A program made the position numbers and the translations under genes. A stretch of DNA of 64,000 bases from Pegoplata infirma (lineage: Eukaryota > Arthropoda > Insecta > Diptera > Anthomyiidae). The stretch lies in contig OY992537.1 in NCBI GenBank assembly GCA_963921195.1, forward strand, positions 129,230,694 through 129,294,693, given 5' to 3'. This document shows, in pieces, positions 32,706-44,759 of this stretch. The notes beneath the pieces are model-generated. The model had not been told where the DNA came from, did no database searches, and saw nothing but the letters and a program-made list of their open reading frames with translations. Every line of letters begins with the position of its first letter. The first letter of the stretch is position 1.

Positions 32706-32988
32706 TAAATGATGTATATTTTTTTTAAATGGGCTATTGATTAAAAATTTTTATTTAGAAAAATTTTCAGAACCTCTTTTGAAATTTGTCATTTTTTTAA
32801 AAAAAGTTAATTTATCAAAATTCCGGCTTTCATTTTATTATTTTTTTAAAGCTTAGATGTTTGTCTACCTACACAAAAACATTCATACTCGCGCTTATCG
32901 TTTTTAAAAGAAAATCGCATTTGACTATTAAATTTCGTATAAATGTTGTAATTTGCTTGTATTTTCTTATTTCCATATAGCGCATGAG

Positions 32989-34244
32989 TAACCTGACCAA
33001 CTGTTTTTGTCTGAAAAGCGGGATGGAAAGGTTGAAAAAGCGGGATTTTGGACGAAAAAGCGGGACTTTTTTAGTTTCTTCTCTTATTTTTAGTGATAGT
33101 TAGTTTGAAACAGTTCGAAAAAGTATAAAAATTCATAATTTTTAATCGATTTTAATTTGACGTAGTGCTGTCCGTTCGTCTTTCTGGCTGTCAGTATGTC
33201 TGTTGAAAACACATTTTCGAAAGAGTGTAGTTTGTAATTTTTCTGCTCAGGTTTATATTGAATTTCAGCGAAATCGGTCCAGTGGTTCAGAATTCATGAG
33301 CAAACCCGTGAATTTTGGATTGATTTCGCCTCCAATTCACGTAGTAAATAAAACGTTGAACACGCTCCGAAAGATATTGGTAAGCCAATAGTTTTCAAAA
33401 TATTTTTGTCACTTCAAAAAAATTTTTCACTCAAAAAAATTAACACTCAAAAAAAAAAATTACATAAAAAATCATTTACTTAAAAAAATATATTTCTAGT
33501 CAAAGTCTTCAAACACGGTGTATTTTTTACAAAATTTTGGAATTTCGCTGCTCCTCAACACTGGATTTGTTAAAGAGCTAAAATATATGTTAATTTTACT
33601 TGAGGAAACTTAAAAAAAAAATTTTTCATATTTGAAAAATGTGTCAAATTTAAAAATTATATTTTGTACCAAATTAATATGGGTTACCGATATCTCGAGT
33701 ACGTTTGGGCAACGTTAAACATAAAAATTATTGTGTTTTTAACATATTCATAAAATTTGTTCTTAAATTAAGTGATTTTTTCCCCAAAACTCGAAACGTT
33801 GACTAATTTTCGCGGAGTCAAAGAGTTAACATAAGTACCTGGTAAAAAGTATTTTAAGTCATTAAAATTTTTTCAAAATATGGACCACCCTATTGAACAC
33901 GTCTCAAAAAATAGACGTTTAAAAATAAATAAAAATTTTTCTAGTTCCAACACAATTTTAGGTGTAATTTCCTTTACATATTTTTTAAATACGGTAAGAA
34001 ATTCTAAATGGAACCATAATTATATTATCAAAAATTCAAAAAAGAAAATCGTTTAAAATTACTTCAGAACAATCATAGTCAAAATATTATTTAAAAAATT
34101 AAAATTATTATTTAAAAGTCAAAAAGCGGGATAAAGCGGGATAAAGCGGGACTTTTGCTTAAAAAGCGGGATAGAAATTCAAGGCGGGATGAGACATCAA
34201 AAAGCGGGATAATCCCGCCAAAAGCGGGATGGTTGGTCAGGTTA
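32989..34244. mobile_element. hAT-like element with perfect 8-bp target duplication
   Basis: Inverted ends TAACCTGACCAAC and GTTGGTCAGGTTA are flanked by exact CGCATGAG duplications (32981-32988, 34245-34252). Subterminal AAAAGCGGGAT repeats cluster at both ends, the inverse of the TCCCGGG arrays in the other hAT-like family. The interior has family A-like sequence (GTGCTGTCCGTTCGTC, CGAAATCGGTCCAGTGG). Length is 1256 bp, with no transposase. Confidence 0.9.
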
Positions 34245-34305
34245 CGCATGAGTAACAACTACATTGTGCTACAGTGGAAAAATATTTTTGATGGAACATA
34301 GTTAG

Positions 34306-34400
34306 GGATGCCAAACGGGAAATCCCGATCTTGAAATCCCGAATCCCGGGATTTTTTAAAAATAATCCCAAATCCCGGGATTTTTTAAAAATAATCCCGA
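34306..34400 (+). mobile_element. hAT-like terminal fragment (TAGGGATGCC)
   Basis: TAGGGATGCCAAACGGGAAA followed by AATCCCGAATCCCGGGATT repeats. This resembles the end of another hAT family, but no right end was found. Confidence 0.45.
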
Positions 34401-34510
34401 AAATACCGAAATTGAAATTTTCAACTAAAAAAATCAGATTGGGATAATTCAAAATATTTCTTATTAAAATACAGTTTAAAATGTTCCTAACGATTTTGCA
34501 AAAACTTGAT

Positions 34511-36416
34511 GCGACTGGAACGCGACTAGGGCTTCCAATCGGGATTGGTTTTTCTGAATCCCGGGATTCGGGATGGAAGAAAAATTTTCGGGGTCCCGAT
34601 TTCGGGATCCCGGGATTTTCGGGATATTTTGAATCCCGCGATTTACGGGGTTTTTTGGAAATTTTCGGGATTTTTCGGGATTTCCAAAAAATTGTAGTAT
34701 TTTTTGTCACTTTAACAAATTTACGCGTTCGTAAAAATTAGCAAAGTTGTTGATGTTGTGAACTTCAAAAAAAGGTCGGGATTCCTCCAGTGAAGAATAA
34801 CCGTATTCGGCTATCTTTCCTATCTTTCGTCGTGGCTCATCGTTGTATACTTTTAGTGAGCGTGAGTTGAAAAAAAAAAATGAATTTTCAAATTTTTGCA
34901 TAAGTGATTCATTTTTTGCTAATTTTTTTATTTTTTTTTTAAATTTTTTTGATTTTTTTTAAATTTATTTGTTTTTTTTTTCTTGCAAAAAAAATGTGTT
35001 AGCGAGAGTAGAGTTTGCATGACTCACGCGTGAGCGTAAATGATAAGTGAGTGATTCCATTATTGTTTGCGTGAGCGTGACTAAGTGTGAGTCAAACCCC
35101 ACTTACGCCTTTAAAAAAATGTTTGAGTAAAACATAAAATTAAAAAAAATTTACAACCTAAGGAGTTAAGATGTGTCAAAAAGCCATTTACGGCAATATT
35201 CTTCTTGTAAGAGTAAAAGGAATAAATATAAAAGCCTTTATGTCGAACCCCCACTAGTTTTTAGAATTTCTTTACATTTTGCGTTTCACCTTTTTCTATA
35301 ACAAAAACATGGTCCCTTACGGAACTTTTGTCGATTTTTTTTTTATTTTGTTCCACAAAATTCATATTTCATTCAAATTATTTTAAAAAAATCTAAAAAT
35401 AATAAAAAATATTAAAAAAAAAATAAAAAAATCGGGATCCCGAAAATCCCGCGATTGAAAATCAGAAATCCCGAGATTCGGGATTTGCCTAATCCCAAAA
35501 ATCCCGGGATTTCCGGGATCGGGATATCCCGATTGGAAGCGACCTTACACAGTTAATTGCAATTTGTCTAGTGATCAGAAATCTGTTCTCCAAACTTTTC
35601 CTTCACATCAGGTTTTTGAGAAAATTAAGGTCAAAGCTAAAAAAATCGCCGTTTTAGGAATTTTTGATAATTCATAGCGGATGAATACGATGTGATGGCG
35701 ACTTAAAAATAAGTCAAGGGTATAGCTTAAGCACTGCTCTTAAGGATGGTGAACTCATTTGATCAGATCTTAGGGCACCAAGTTCCTCTTAATGATGTCT
35801 TATTCCCAAAAGACGATTTTTGTCGCTACAAATATTATGAAAAAAACTTCACGATATACACATGATTACAATAATTCACCTGGTCACAAATCCGGTCTTC
35901 TAATTTTTCATTACATCAGGTTTTTCAGAAATTTTAAATACAAAAAATCGCGTTTCGGATATATTTAACAACTCAAAGCAGATAAACCCGATGTGATGAC
36001 GACTTAAAAATAAGTCAAAGGTAAAGCTTAAACATTGCTCTTTATGATGTATAACTCATTTGATTGCTTTAACCGTTGGAGCATCAATTGTCTTTTAATA
36101 AGGTCTTTCCCCCAAAAATCGATACTGGGGAATAAGGCATCGTTGAAGACAATTGGTGCCCAAAGGGTTACGGCGACTGACCAAATCAGTTCTGCATCTT
36201 AAAGAGTAATATTCAAGCTTCAGCCTTGATTTATTTTGAAGTCGCCATCACATCGGGTTCATCCACTATGAGTTTCCAAAAATTCCCAAAACGACGATTT
36301 TTTTTAACTTTGACTTCAATTTTCTCAAAAACCTGATGTGATGGAAAAATTTGGAGACAAAATTTTTGACCAGCAGAACTGTTGTAATCAAGTGTATAAG
36401 GACGCGTTCCAGTCGC
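34511..36416. mobile_element. TIR element (GCGACTGGAACGCG) split by a hAT insertion
   Basis: The left end GCGACTGGAACGCGAC resumes at 35541 (CCTTACACAGTTAATTGC). The right end is the inverse (GTATAAGGACGCGTTCCAGTC). Internal arms pair as TTTTGAGAAAATTAAGGTC / GACTTCAATTTTCTCAAAAA. The loop holds a directly repeated ~270-bp block (GATGTGATG.CGACTTAAAAATAAG at 35690 and 35990, inverse at 36230). Confidence 0.65.
34527..35538. mobile_element. hAT-like element, second copy of the TAGGGCTTCC family
   Basis: Begins TAGGGCTTCCAATCGGGATT and ends ATCCCGATTGGAA, with the last bases of the right TIR lost. GCGAC is duplicated at 34522-34526 and 35539-35543 (6 of 8 bases if extended). Removing the element rejoins the 34511-36416 TIR, which confirms it is an insertion. 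Interior shared with 23932-24899: TCACGCGTGAG and CAAAAGCCATTTACGG blocks. Confidence 0.8.
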
Positions 36417-36973
36417 CTTTTCGATGTTTAGTAGTGTAATTTATTGCAAGATAGTTCTTTTTATCATTTAATAATTTTTCAAAAAATTAAAATTTTATTG
36501 GAAATTCAAAATTAAATTAAAATTACATTTTTTCCTTGTTGTAAAACTGAAATGTAAATACCATTAAAATGTGTACAATTTAAAACCAAATTGGCGACAA
36601 CTTTTTGCATCCATTATTTGATTTGGTAAATCTAGTGTTAATTTAGGCCTTTTTAACACTATGTTTACCGATTTTTTTTTTGCTTATAAAATTTAAATAC
36701 AAAAAAAATATGCAGAAAATAAATAAATATCCCTTTTTTCCAAATTTAATTTTATTTTGTAAAAAATCTAAATTAAGCAACATCAGCGAAAACAAATGAA
36801 AATCATACATTAACACAAACTCTGTTTTTTTTGGACAAAGAAATAAAATAATAAAAAAGAAGTCTAGTCCATATATCACAGTTGCCAGTTGACTGATTTG
36901 ACTTTAGCTTCATGAGTTGTACATGTAGAAATAAATGAAAGAAACTTAATAAAAATAACATAGAGCCTCACAA
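36417..36973. other. AT-rich interval, no gene seen
   Basis: No repeat boundaries or coding signal seen; a 78-codon minus-strand frame here is phenylalanine/leucine/lysine-rich, as expected by chance in such DNA. Confidence 0.4.
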
Positions 36974-36976
36974 TAA

Positions 36977-37956
36977 CACCGTTCGACAAAAATAAAAAAG
37001 TTGTTAAACACGAACTGGATAACATACGTTTAAAACTAGATACTAAATGTAGTAAAACTGCATTTAAAGTTTTTCATTTCGTGGTACTGTTTGCTTTTAA
37101 AAGGATTTCACAGTTTTGGAAGGACTACATATATATTTGAAAAATATTTTTAAAATTATTGTTTTTGTCCTAGGATGCCCCTGGTAAATGAAAGAGGAGG
37201 ATCTCCGCTAATTTCCCATTTTATTATTGTGACATATTAGAAAAAAGAGGTAAGTAATGTTCTTTCAAAACTTTATCATTCAAAAACATTTAAAATAATT
37301 AACAAAATATTTTGATAAAGTTTCGAATTGACGTTATTCACATTATTTAAGGTGGAAAAACTAGCAAAGATTCTCTTGTTTCTTTTGCCATCAATAGTGA
37401 CATTATAAGAAAAGTAAAAATATTTAAAAAATATTTTACAAAATGTAATCCTTAAAAACTTTAAAGTCCTTTTAAAAGAAAACAGGATCATAAAATGAAA
37501 AACTGTAAATGCAGTTTTACTCCATTTGATCTCTTTAATCAGACGTATATCATTTGGTTTATGTTTAATATTGGCTGAAAGATGAGGATCTCCACTAATT
37601 TTTCCATTTTATTATTTTGACATATTTGAAAAAAGGAGGTAAGTAATGTTCTTTCAAAACTTTATCATTCAAAATCATTTAAAGTGTTAACAAAATATTT
37701 TGATAAAGTTTTGAAAGGACATTATTCAAAGTGGAAAAATTATCAAAGATTCTCCTCTTTCATTTGCCATCAAGAGTGACATTATAATACAAGTAAAACT
37801 TTTACAAAATGTAATCCTTTAAAACTTTGAAGTCATTTTAAAAGGAAACGGAATCATAAAATGAAGAACTGTAAATGCAGTTATACTCCATTTGATCTCT
37901 ATAATCAGACGTATGAATATCATCCGGTTTTTTATTAAATTGGCTGTCGGACGGTG
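36977..37956. mobile_element. TIR element with TAA target duplication (CACCGTTCGACA ends)
   Basis: Ends CACCGTTCGACA and TGTCGGACGGTG are inverted and flanked by TAA on both sides. The interior has at least two inverted/direct copies of a 'TGCATTTACAGTTTTTCATT' ... CTTTTAAAA ... 'TTTCAAAACTTTATCATTCA' block, so it is internally duplicated. A 3-bp duplication would fit PIF/Harbinger or CACTA-type transposons. No transposase seen. Confidence 0.75.
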
Positions 37957-38939
37957 TAATATGCGTTCAAGCTGATATCATGAGACTTTTTTTTATATTT
38001 TTTTAATTTTTAGTGTATTTCAAAATGGAAATTGAACATGTTTAAAAATATACAAAATATTTTTTATTTTTTTTTAATTTTGCAATCTAAACTGCATGCG
38101 GGCATGTGTGATAATATTTAGACATTGTGACATTTGTTTGATTTTGTTTTAACTAACTGCTTTCAATCGACTCAAACTTAGACTTTTTCTGGTTTTTATT
38201 TGATTTGAAAAGGCTGTATATTCCATAGATTTTTAAATTTACGGAATTGTAAGTTATGCACTTGAATGATTTTGATATGTTTTGTTTTTATTTATTTGAA
38301 TTTCCCCTCCTTCTCTGTCTAAAACACGCAGTTTAACGCGTCTCCTGTCTTGTTTGTCATTCATACTTTACAAATACTAATTCAATCCTATGCCGCTATC
38401 GATTGCAAAATGATGTTATTTTATTAAGGGTTTTTCTTTATTTTTTGTTGGAGTTTTTTTTTTTTGCTTGATTCTTAACTGGATGAACTGTATTGGCTGT
38501 TTTTTTTTTAAAACGTTTTCAGTTTTACATTTCAATCTTAATTTAGTTTTTGAAATAACATTTACTTTTAACTTTTAAATTTGATATTTGGTTAAGTGCT
38601 TTAGTCTTAAATTAAGGATTACATGGATGGGGGAAATGCTAATAACAACAATAGAAAGTGAGACTTGGAAATATTTGCATTACTCAAAATAAACAGAAAT
38701 TTATGATTGTTAAGTAAATAAATGTATGGATACTTTTGGATGTTTTAAAATAAAAAATCAAAATCAACAAATGATAAATTAAAAAAAAGTACACATGAAA
38801 TTATAATTAAAAAAATGGAATTTTCATAAACATTCGTCAAATTTACGTTTAAAACGAAATTTATTATTTTATCTGCTATAAAATTGACAAAAATTAGCTA
38901 ATTTATGAGAAAAGTAAGTTGTAAGACTACCATTTAATT
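37957..38939. other. Less repetitive interval, no gene seen
   Basis: Around 38140-38420 the sequence is of mixed composition with no recognised repeat (for example TTTCCCCTCCTTCTCTGTC). This pyrimidine run has no obvious exon after it. Candidate non-coding regulatory DNA only. Confidence 0.35.
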
Positions 38940-38944
38940 AATAT

Positions 38945-39366
38945 ACCGCTCGACAGCCAATATTAACCATGAACCGGATGATATACCACTGAATATAGAA
39001 ATCAAATGAAGTAAAACTGCATTTATAGCTCTTCATTTTATGATCCTGTTTCCTTTTAAAAAAACTTCAAAGTTTTAAAGGATTACATTTTGTAAAATAT
39101 TTTTTAAATATTTTTACTTATAATGTCACTATTGATGGCAAATAAAAGAGGATAATCTTCGTTAACTTTTCCACATTTTTATTTTTGCCATATCAGAATA
39201 AGGATTCACAATGCCCTTTCAAAACTTATTTAAAAATTTGGTTAAGCACTTTAAATGATATTGAAGGATAAAGTTTTGAAAGGAAATTACTTCCCTCATT
39301 TCTTCCTGATATGGCAAAACAATAAAATGGGAAAATTAGCGGAGATCCTCCATCACCAGTGGCATT
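38945..39366 (+). mobile_element. Relative of 36977-37956, right end missing
   Basis: Starts ACCGCTCGACAGCCAATATTA, then AACCGGATGATATACC, GTAAAACTGCATTTATAGC and TTTTATGATCCTGTTTCC. The terminal right TIR is absent where the next element starts at 39370. Confidence 0.65.
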
Positions 39367-39369
39367 GTA

Positions 39370-40030
39370 CACTCAAAAAAAAAACTTTAATGTTAGCAAA
39401 AAAAGCTTGTAAGCCTACAAGAAAATTTGCTGATTTTGAACCCACAATTTTTTTGGTAAAGTTAGCAAAAATGTGTTGTCAAAAATTAGTTAATTGAAAT
39501 TTTTTTTATTTTAACTTATGTAGTTCATACACATTTGAGGACCCCATTGGGTTCGGACCCGATAGGTCCAGATGGGCCTAGACTCAGTTGGATTCCTTAA
39601 AAATCGTCATAGTTTTTGATCCAAAATTAGTGTCCGTTTCGCTCTACCTTGCTTAGTTTTTGAGATACGTGATTTTAGGGGCCCACTGGGGTTTTAAGAA
39701 TTAAAAAAGCTTGATATCTTCTTGTTCTACATATGTACGTATTGAGACATACAAAAATGCTTTTGGACTTTTTGTTGTGTCGGCAATATTTACCGAGATA
39801 TGAGCATTTTCGGGAATGCTAACTTTTTTGGATCCAAAGTTAGGACCCATTAGGGTCCACACATGTGAAGAGGAACGGCGATACTATAAGAGCCCGAGAA
39901 CCTCCTTTTGCTCCATTTGGCTTAGTTTTCGAGATGGCGCCATTTTAAGTTTTCTAAAAAAAAATACAATTTATTTTTGCTAATATTAGCAAAAAAGCTT
40001 GTAAAAATTTGGTCAACTCAATTTTAAATT
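39370..40030 (+). mobile_element. CACTCAAAAA-type element, left end and interior
   Basis: TA followed by CACTCAAAAAAAAAAC. The interior 39530-39950 is GC-richer (GGACCCCATTGGGTTCGGAC, CGATAGGTCCAGATGGGCC, GCTCTACCTTGCTTAG and its relative 'GCTCCATTTGGCTTAGTTTT') and may be a separate element. The right boundary is uncertain. Confidence 0.4.
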
Positions 40031-40330
40031 TAGCAAAAAAAAAATAGTTCAAATTTTGTTTAAAATTGTTAATGCGCTAAATGAAGTTTAGAAAATATTT
40101 TTTAAATTTTTTTCTCCTTTTGTTTTTAAATCCAAAATTTTGATCGCCAGGCACCATGGGGTAAATATAATTTTGCAAAGCATTTTTGACGACCATTTCA
40201 ATGGCATTGGTGATATTTTAAAAAATATATAAATTTAACCTTAAAATTCAAGGTCAAATTATTAAAAAAAAATGTATCTTATAAATCACCTATTTGGAGA
40301 TTATTTTAACTATCAAGGGAAGTCTCCCTA

Positions 40331-40973
40331 CACTTAAAATATTATGTAAGTAAATTCAACAGAAAATACGTTTGAAACAAATGAAACTTTATTTAAAAAA
40401 CGGACTACTTACATTTCATTTAAAACAAAAACATTTCTCAGTTATTTTTAAATGTTAATTAATAACTGTTGAAATACGTAAAAATAACTTAAAAATCCGT
40501 AAAAAATGACTGACAAAATTTTACGGAAAAAACGGTTAAAATAACGGAAATTTACATTCATTGTTATTTATTTTTTTAGAAATAATTTTAAAAAACTTCG
40601 AACCTGAGCAGAATCAAACTCATAATTTCTGGCTGATAGCCCAGCACGCTACCCTCTGTGCCACAAGCTACTTATATTTTCAGCAACTAAATTTCATTTT
40701 CAAATTCAAAAAAAAAATTCTAATTTTAGAAATTTTTAAATAACTGACAAATAACAAACGACACATAAAATAATGTGGTTTGTTTTTTAAATAACTGAAA
40801 AAAACAAACGTTACGGAAAATTTTATTTAAAAGACAGTTATGTATTTGAATAAACGTTCAAAAAGTTGTTTAGAATATTTGTATGTGAAACAAACGAATT
40901 TTCTTTAAATATTAACTGAAACGAAAACTATTTGTTTGACTGTGAAACAGTAACTGTAAAACTTTTATGAGTG
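40331..40973. mobile_element. CACTTAAAA-type MITE with TA duplication and tRNA-like core
   Basis: Ends CACTTAAAATATTATGTAAG and ACTTTTATGAGTG are flanked by TA. Interior words AACAAACGTTACGG and their inverses recur. The tRNA-like segment lies centrally at 40605-40672, the same arrangement as in 9602-10329. Confidence 0.6.
40605..40672 (-). other. tRNA-like segment inside MITE
   Basis: Minus strand: TGTGGCACAGAGGGTAGCG (D-arm/A-box like), GCTGGGCTATCAGCC (anticodon-arm like, well paired), and GAGTTTGATTCTGCTC (T-arm/B-box like). All three arms occur in tRNA order. The acceptor is not convincing. Confidence 0.55.
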
Positions 40974-40974
40974 T

Positions 40975-41733
40975 AGTGTCACCCGCGGATCTTTATGGAA
41001 TTGGTTTTATTTTGTAGAGCAGAATAAATAAAGGGACACGTATTTTTTTTAGCTGCCCAAATTCATATTTAGGGGGTAAAAAGAAGGAGGGGGAAGACAA
41101 GGCCATTTTTCAGTTTTTTTCGTTTATCTCCCATATTATGCAAAGAAACCTTGTCATGTTACATACCAAATGAAAGGTCTTTGGAAAACCTATCTACATG
41201 TGCTAAGAACGTGTCCAGATATACACCAATTTTCGTCATATTGAGTAAAATACCAACATTTTAGGACATTTTTGTTAATAAGTCTAAAAATATTAATTTC
41301 TTTGGCCCGTTGTTAGCACCACGAGATAGGTATTTTTAATACCTTTAATCCGATACCACACGTGCCAATTTTGTTTAAATAGTCGTAAATTGTAAAAAAC
41401 TGAAAAAGGTCAATTTTCGCCCATACAAATCGACCACCCTAAAAATAAGTTTGGGCCGCTAAAAAAAATTTTTCGTTCCTAACAACATATCCAAATTTCA
41501 TGAAGATCGGAGGGTGACATCAGGGAGACTTTCTTGTATGTTTATTTACATTTAAAAACATTTTTCAAAAAATGGATCGAGAGTTCCTTCGTGCGAAAAT
41601 ATTTTTTTTTGTATAAATAAGGAATTCTCGATCTATTTTTTGAAAAATGATTTTAAATGTAAAAACGTCAACCTTTCTAATAAACTTACAATGAAGGTCT
41701 CCCTGGTGTCACCCGCCGATCTTTATGGAATTG
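40975..41733 (+). repeat. GTGTCACCCGCGGATC unit, copy 1
   Basis: Bounded by GTGTCACCCGCGGATC (40976) and GTGTCACCCGCCGATC (41706) in direct orientation. Includes ACATACCAAATGAAAGGTC, CACGAGATAGGTATTT, an inverted pair (AAAAATGGATCGAGAGTTCC / GGAATTCTCGATCTATTTTT) at 41570-41650, and GGAGGGTGACATCAGGGAG. Related sequence is at 42229-42539. Confidence 0.6.
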
Positions 41734-42228
41734 AATGTATTATTTGAAAGTTTGAAATAATGCATTATTTATAATTGGATGCATAATGCATTACAATAAC
41801 ATAAAAAATAATTATTTTATAAAAAAATGTATAAGTTTAAACTAGAGATGGGCTCACGACAGGAAATTTCTAACGACACACACTCACGAGCATATATTAT
41901 CTACTTACACTCACTTACAATCACGTGAGAAAATTTAATACAAAATTACTTTTTCACTACTCGTACGTAACACCTTATATATTATCTTCTGGTATTCAAT
42001 ATTATTTCATTTCTCGTAACCTATAAAATATCATATATTTTACACCTTACTCGTATTCTTCGTTATAAATTTATGACTTATTTTATACCTTACTGGTATT
42101 CTTTGTGATAATGTGGATGCATTACTTTGAGTCTCATCGCCTGTTAAAATCATCAATGCTGCAATGTATAAAATAAGAGATCCTATACCTTATTTTATAC
42201 CTTATTTGGTAATCTAAGTTTTGCTGGG
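41734..42228 (-). mobile_element. CCCAGCAAAACTT element, truncated copy
   Basis: Corresponds to the TTGAAATAATGCATTATTT ... TTACCAAATAAGG half of the elements at 5065 and 42540, ending CTAAGTTTTGCTGGG. Confidence 0.8.
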
Positions 42229-42539
42229 TTATCTCCTATATTATACAAAACAACCTAGCCATGTTACATACCAAATGAAAGGTCTTTTGAAATTCTATCT
42301 TCGTGTGCAAATAACGTGTCTAAACATGCACAACTTTTCGTCATATTGATCTTAGGACATTTTTGTTAATAAGTAGAAAAATATTTACGTTGTTAGCTTC
42401 ACGAGATAGGTATTTTAAATACCTTTAATCTGATATCAAATATGCCTATATGCCTGAAAAAGGTCAGTTCCCCCTAAAAATGAGTTTGGACCGATAAAAA
42501 AATACGTGTCTAATTAATTTTCGTTCTGAACAACATATT
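42229..42539 (+). repeat. GTGTCACCC unit, copy 2 (interrupted)
   Basis: TTATCTCCTATATTATAC, ACATACCAAATGAAAGGTC, AACGTGTCTAAACATGC, CACGAGATAGGTATTTTAAA and AACAACATATT align with 41125-41495. It breaks off exactly where the CCCAGCAAAACTT element is inserted. Confidence 0.65.
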
Positions 42540-43273
42540 CCCAGCAAAACTTAGATTACCAAATAAGGTATAAAATAAGGTATAGGATCTCTTATTTTAT
42601 ACATTGCAGCATTGATGATTTTAACAGGCGATGAGACTCAAAGTAATGCATCCACATTATCACATAGAATACCAGTAAGGTATAAAATAAGTCATAAATT
42701 TATAACGAAGAATACGAGTAAGGTGTAAAATATATGATATTTTATAGGTTACGAGAAATCAAATAATATAGCATACCAGAAGATAATACATAAGGTGTTA
42801 CGAGTAGTGAAAAAGTAATTTTGTATTAAATTTACTCACGTGATTGTAAGTGAGTGTAAGAAGATAAAATATGCTCGTGAGTGTGTGTCGTTAGAAATTT
42901 CCTGTCGTGAGCTCATCTCTAGTTTAAACTTATGCATTTTTTTATAAAAATAATTATTTTTTATGTTATTGTAATGCATTATGCATCCAATTATAAATAA
43001 TGCATTATTTCAAACTTTCAAATAATACATAATGTAACCAAATATAAGTCATCCATGATTTAATATTTAGAAATAATAAATATGAAATACATTTTTTCCA
43101 ATAATCATGCATTACGTAGCAAATTATTAGTAATGCATTATTTTTCACTTGAAAATAATACGTTGTGGAACAAATGTTTGGTAAGACATCATAAAATAAT
43201 GCTAAAAATAAGTTATATACATTACCTGGTAATGTGTTATATAATCACTACCCATTACCAAAGTTTTGCTGGG
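42540..43273 (+). mobile_element. CCCAGCAAAACTT element, complete single copy
   Basis: 734 bp with CCCAGCAAAACTTAGATTACC and CATTACCAAAGTTTTGCTGGG as imperfect inverted ends. This is the reference copy for the head-to-head pair at 5065-6624. No transposase. It carries a TTACTCACGTGATTGTAAG segment and many ATGCATTA words. Confidence 0.85.
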
Positions 43274-43316
43274 TTAGTTAAAATAATCTCAAAATAGGCG
43301 CTTTACAAGATAATTT

Positions 43317-43871
43317 TTATACCCTCCACTTAGTGATAGAGGGTATATATAAGTTTGTCATTCTGTTCTGACCCCATAAAGTATATATATTCATGATGCC
43401 CGATCGATTTTAATACATTCTAGCGATGTCCGTCTGTCTGTGGAAAATGCTATCACGGACAAAATATTGCACAGAGATGACTGAAACTTAACATATATAT
43501 TGGAAGTTCTCCTGAGAACTCAAATTGCATTTGAGCAATATCGGTTCAGCGGTTCAAAAGTTATGATTGAAAATGTAAGCACACCTCAAAAATTTCAGTA
43601 CATTCAACATAACCTAAAAATACAAAATGCTTTAATTCGGCTTCTGGTTGACATATGTGAACATAATTGAACACAAAATGGTATTTAAACAAGTACGAAC
43701 ATATTTTTTGACAAAAAAAGATAAAAATCGCGGATTTTTTTTTTACCAAAATTTTTTTTTTTCAAATTTTTTATTTTTTTTTTTTAAGTAATTTCCTTTT
43801 AAATAAAGTTTTTTGCAATAATCTTTTTGAAATTGTGGAGGGTATCACTACATTTAACTTTTTTTACTTGT
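43317..43871 (+). mobile_element. Family A (INE-1-like) copy
   Basis: TATACCCTCCACTTAGTG start; the GTAACTCATCGAAATATCGG block is deleted ('TTCTGTTCTGACCCC'). The remainder follows the family order to GTGGAGGGTATCACTAC, with the TTCGGC tail deleted. Confidence 0.75.
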
Positions 43872-44099
43872 TTTTAATAATGCCATTGAAAAGGTCGTCC
43901 AAAATACATTTAAAATCGTTTCTGAAAAATAAATTTTTATTGCATCAAAGTGTAAATAAAAATTGAAACAGATATGATCTTTGCAAAACAAATGAAAACA
44001 TTCCATCTCTGTAACTCTAAAAATATTTCAAAATTTTTTTTATTTTTTTTATTTGCACTTTAGACTACCTATTGTTATGCTAACATTTTGGCAAAATTA

Positions 44100-44410
44100 T
44101 ACCTTAATCGGTTTTTTGGTGTGTACCGTTGACGCGTTTCGTCCCATATATATATACTTTATGGGGTCCTATACCATAATTTCAAGGTGCTACATAGGGA
44201 ATGACAAATCATGCATTCCACCAAACATTTGCTGATTTAAGTCGTTTTTTGACCGAGGGTTTTCCGATTTTTGTTATATTTTGCACACACATTCTCTCAC
44301 TAGAGTGGAGGGTGCTTTTGCACTCAAATTCTTTTTTAAACCATGTTTTGGACATTGTGTAGGGTATTTACTGATTCAACCAAGTGAAGTTTAAATTTTT
44401 TTACTTGTTA
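44100..44410 (-). mobile_element. Diverged family A-like fragment
   Basis: ATATATACTTTATGGGGTCC is the inverse of the CCCCATAAAGTATATAT block. CACTAGAGTGGAGGGTGC and TGTGTAGGGTATTTACTG resemble the two ends. Much diverged. Confidence 0.5.
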
Positions 44411-44759
44411 GTTCTTTAATTTTTGATAGACATCATAGAATCTCACAACAATTGATGCTAGGGAAATATTGTTTTTACGCATTTATGATATCAATATGAG
44501 ATTTCAAAACTTAATTTAAGTTACAAATACTGATGTTTAATAAAACAAAAAAAATAGACGTAACAGGAAGTGAGACCATAAGGACAATTCATATATGAGG
44601 TAGATATAAAAAAATAAAAAAAAATAGAAAACTTAACTTTATGACAGGAGTAAGTAGTTAGTGTATGTAGCAATCATATTATTGAGGTGAAGGTAGTTTG
44701 AAATGTGGTGTCAGTGGAATCACTATGGATTGTATGTACAAATGATGATGAATACTTAC
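44411..44759. other. Comparatively unique interval, no gene seen
   Basis: Little repeat content. It would be intron 3' of the candidate exon at 44760-44850 on the minus strand. Confidence 0.35.

Larger units (their letters stand above)
40140..43960. repeat. Large interrupted inverted repeat
   Basis: The left arm 40140-40325 (GACGACCATTTCAATGGCATT, 'ACCTATTTGGAGATTATTTT') is the inverse of right-arm pieces at 43276-43316 (AAAATAATCTCAAAATAGGC) and 43876-43935 (ATGCCATTGAAAAGGTCGTC). The right arm is split by the family A copy at 43317-43871. It encloses the elements listed separately between them. Confidence 0.6.
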
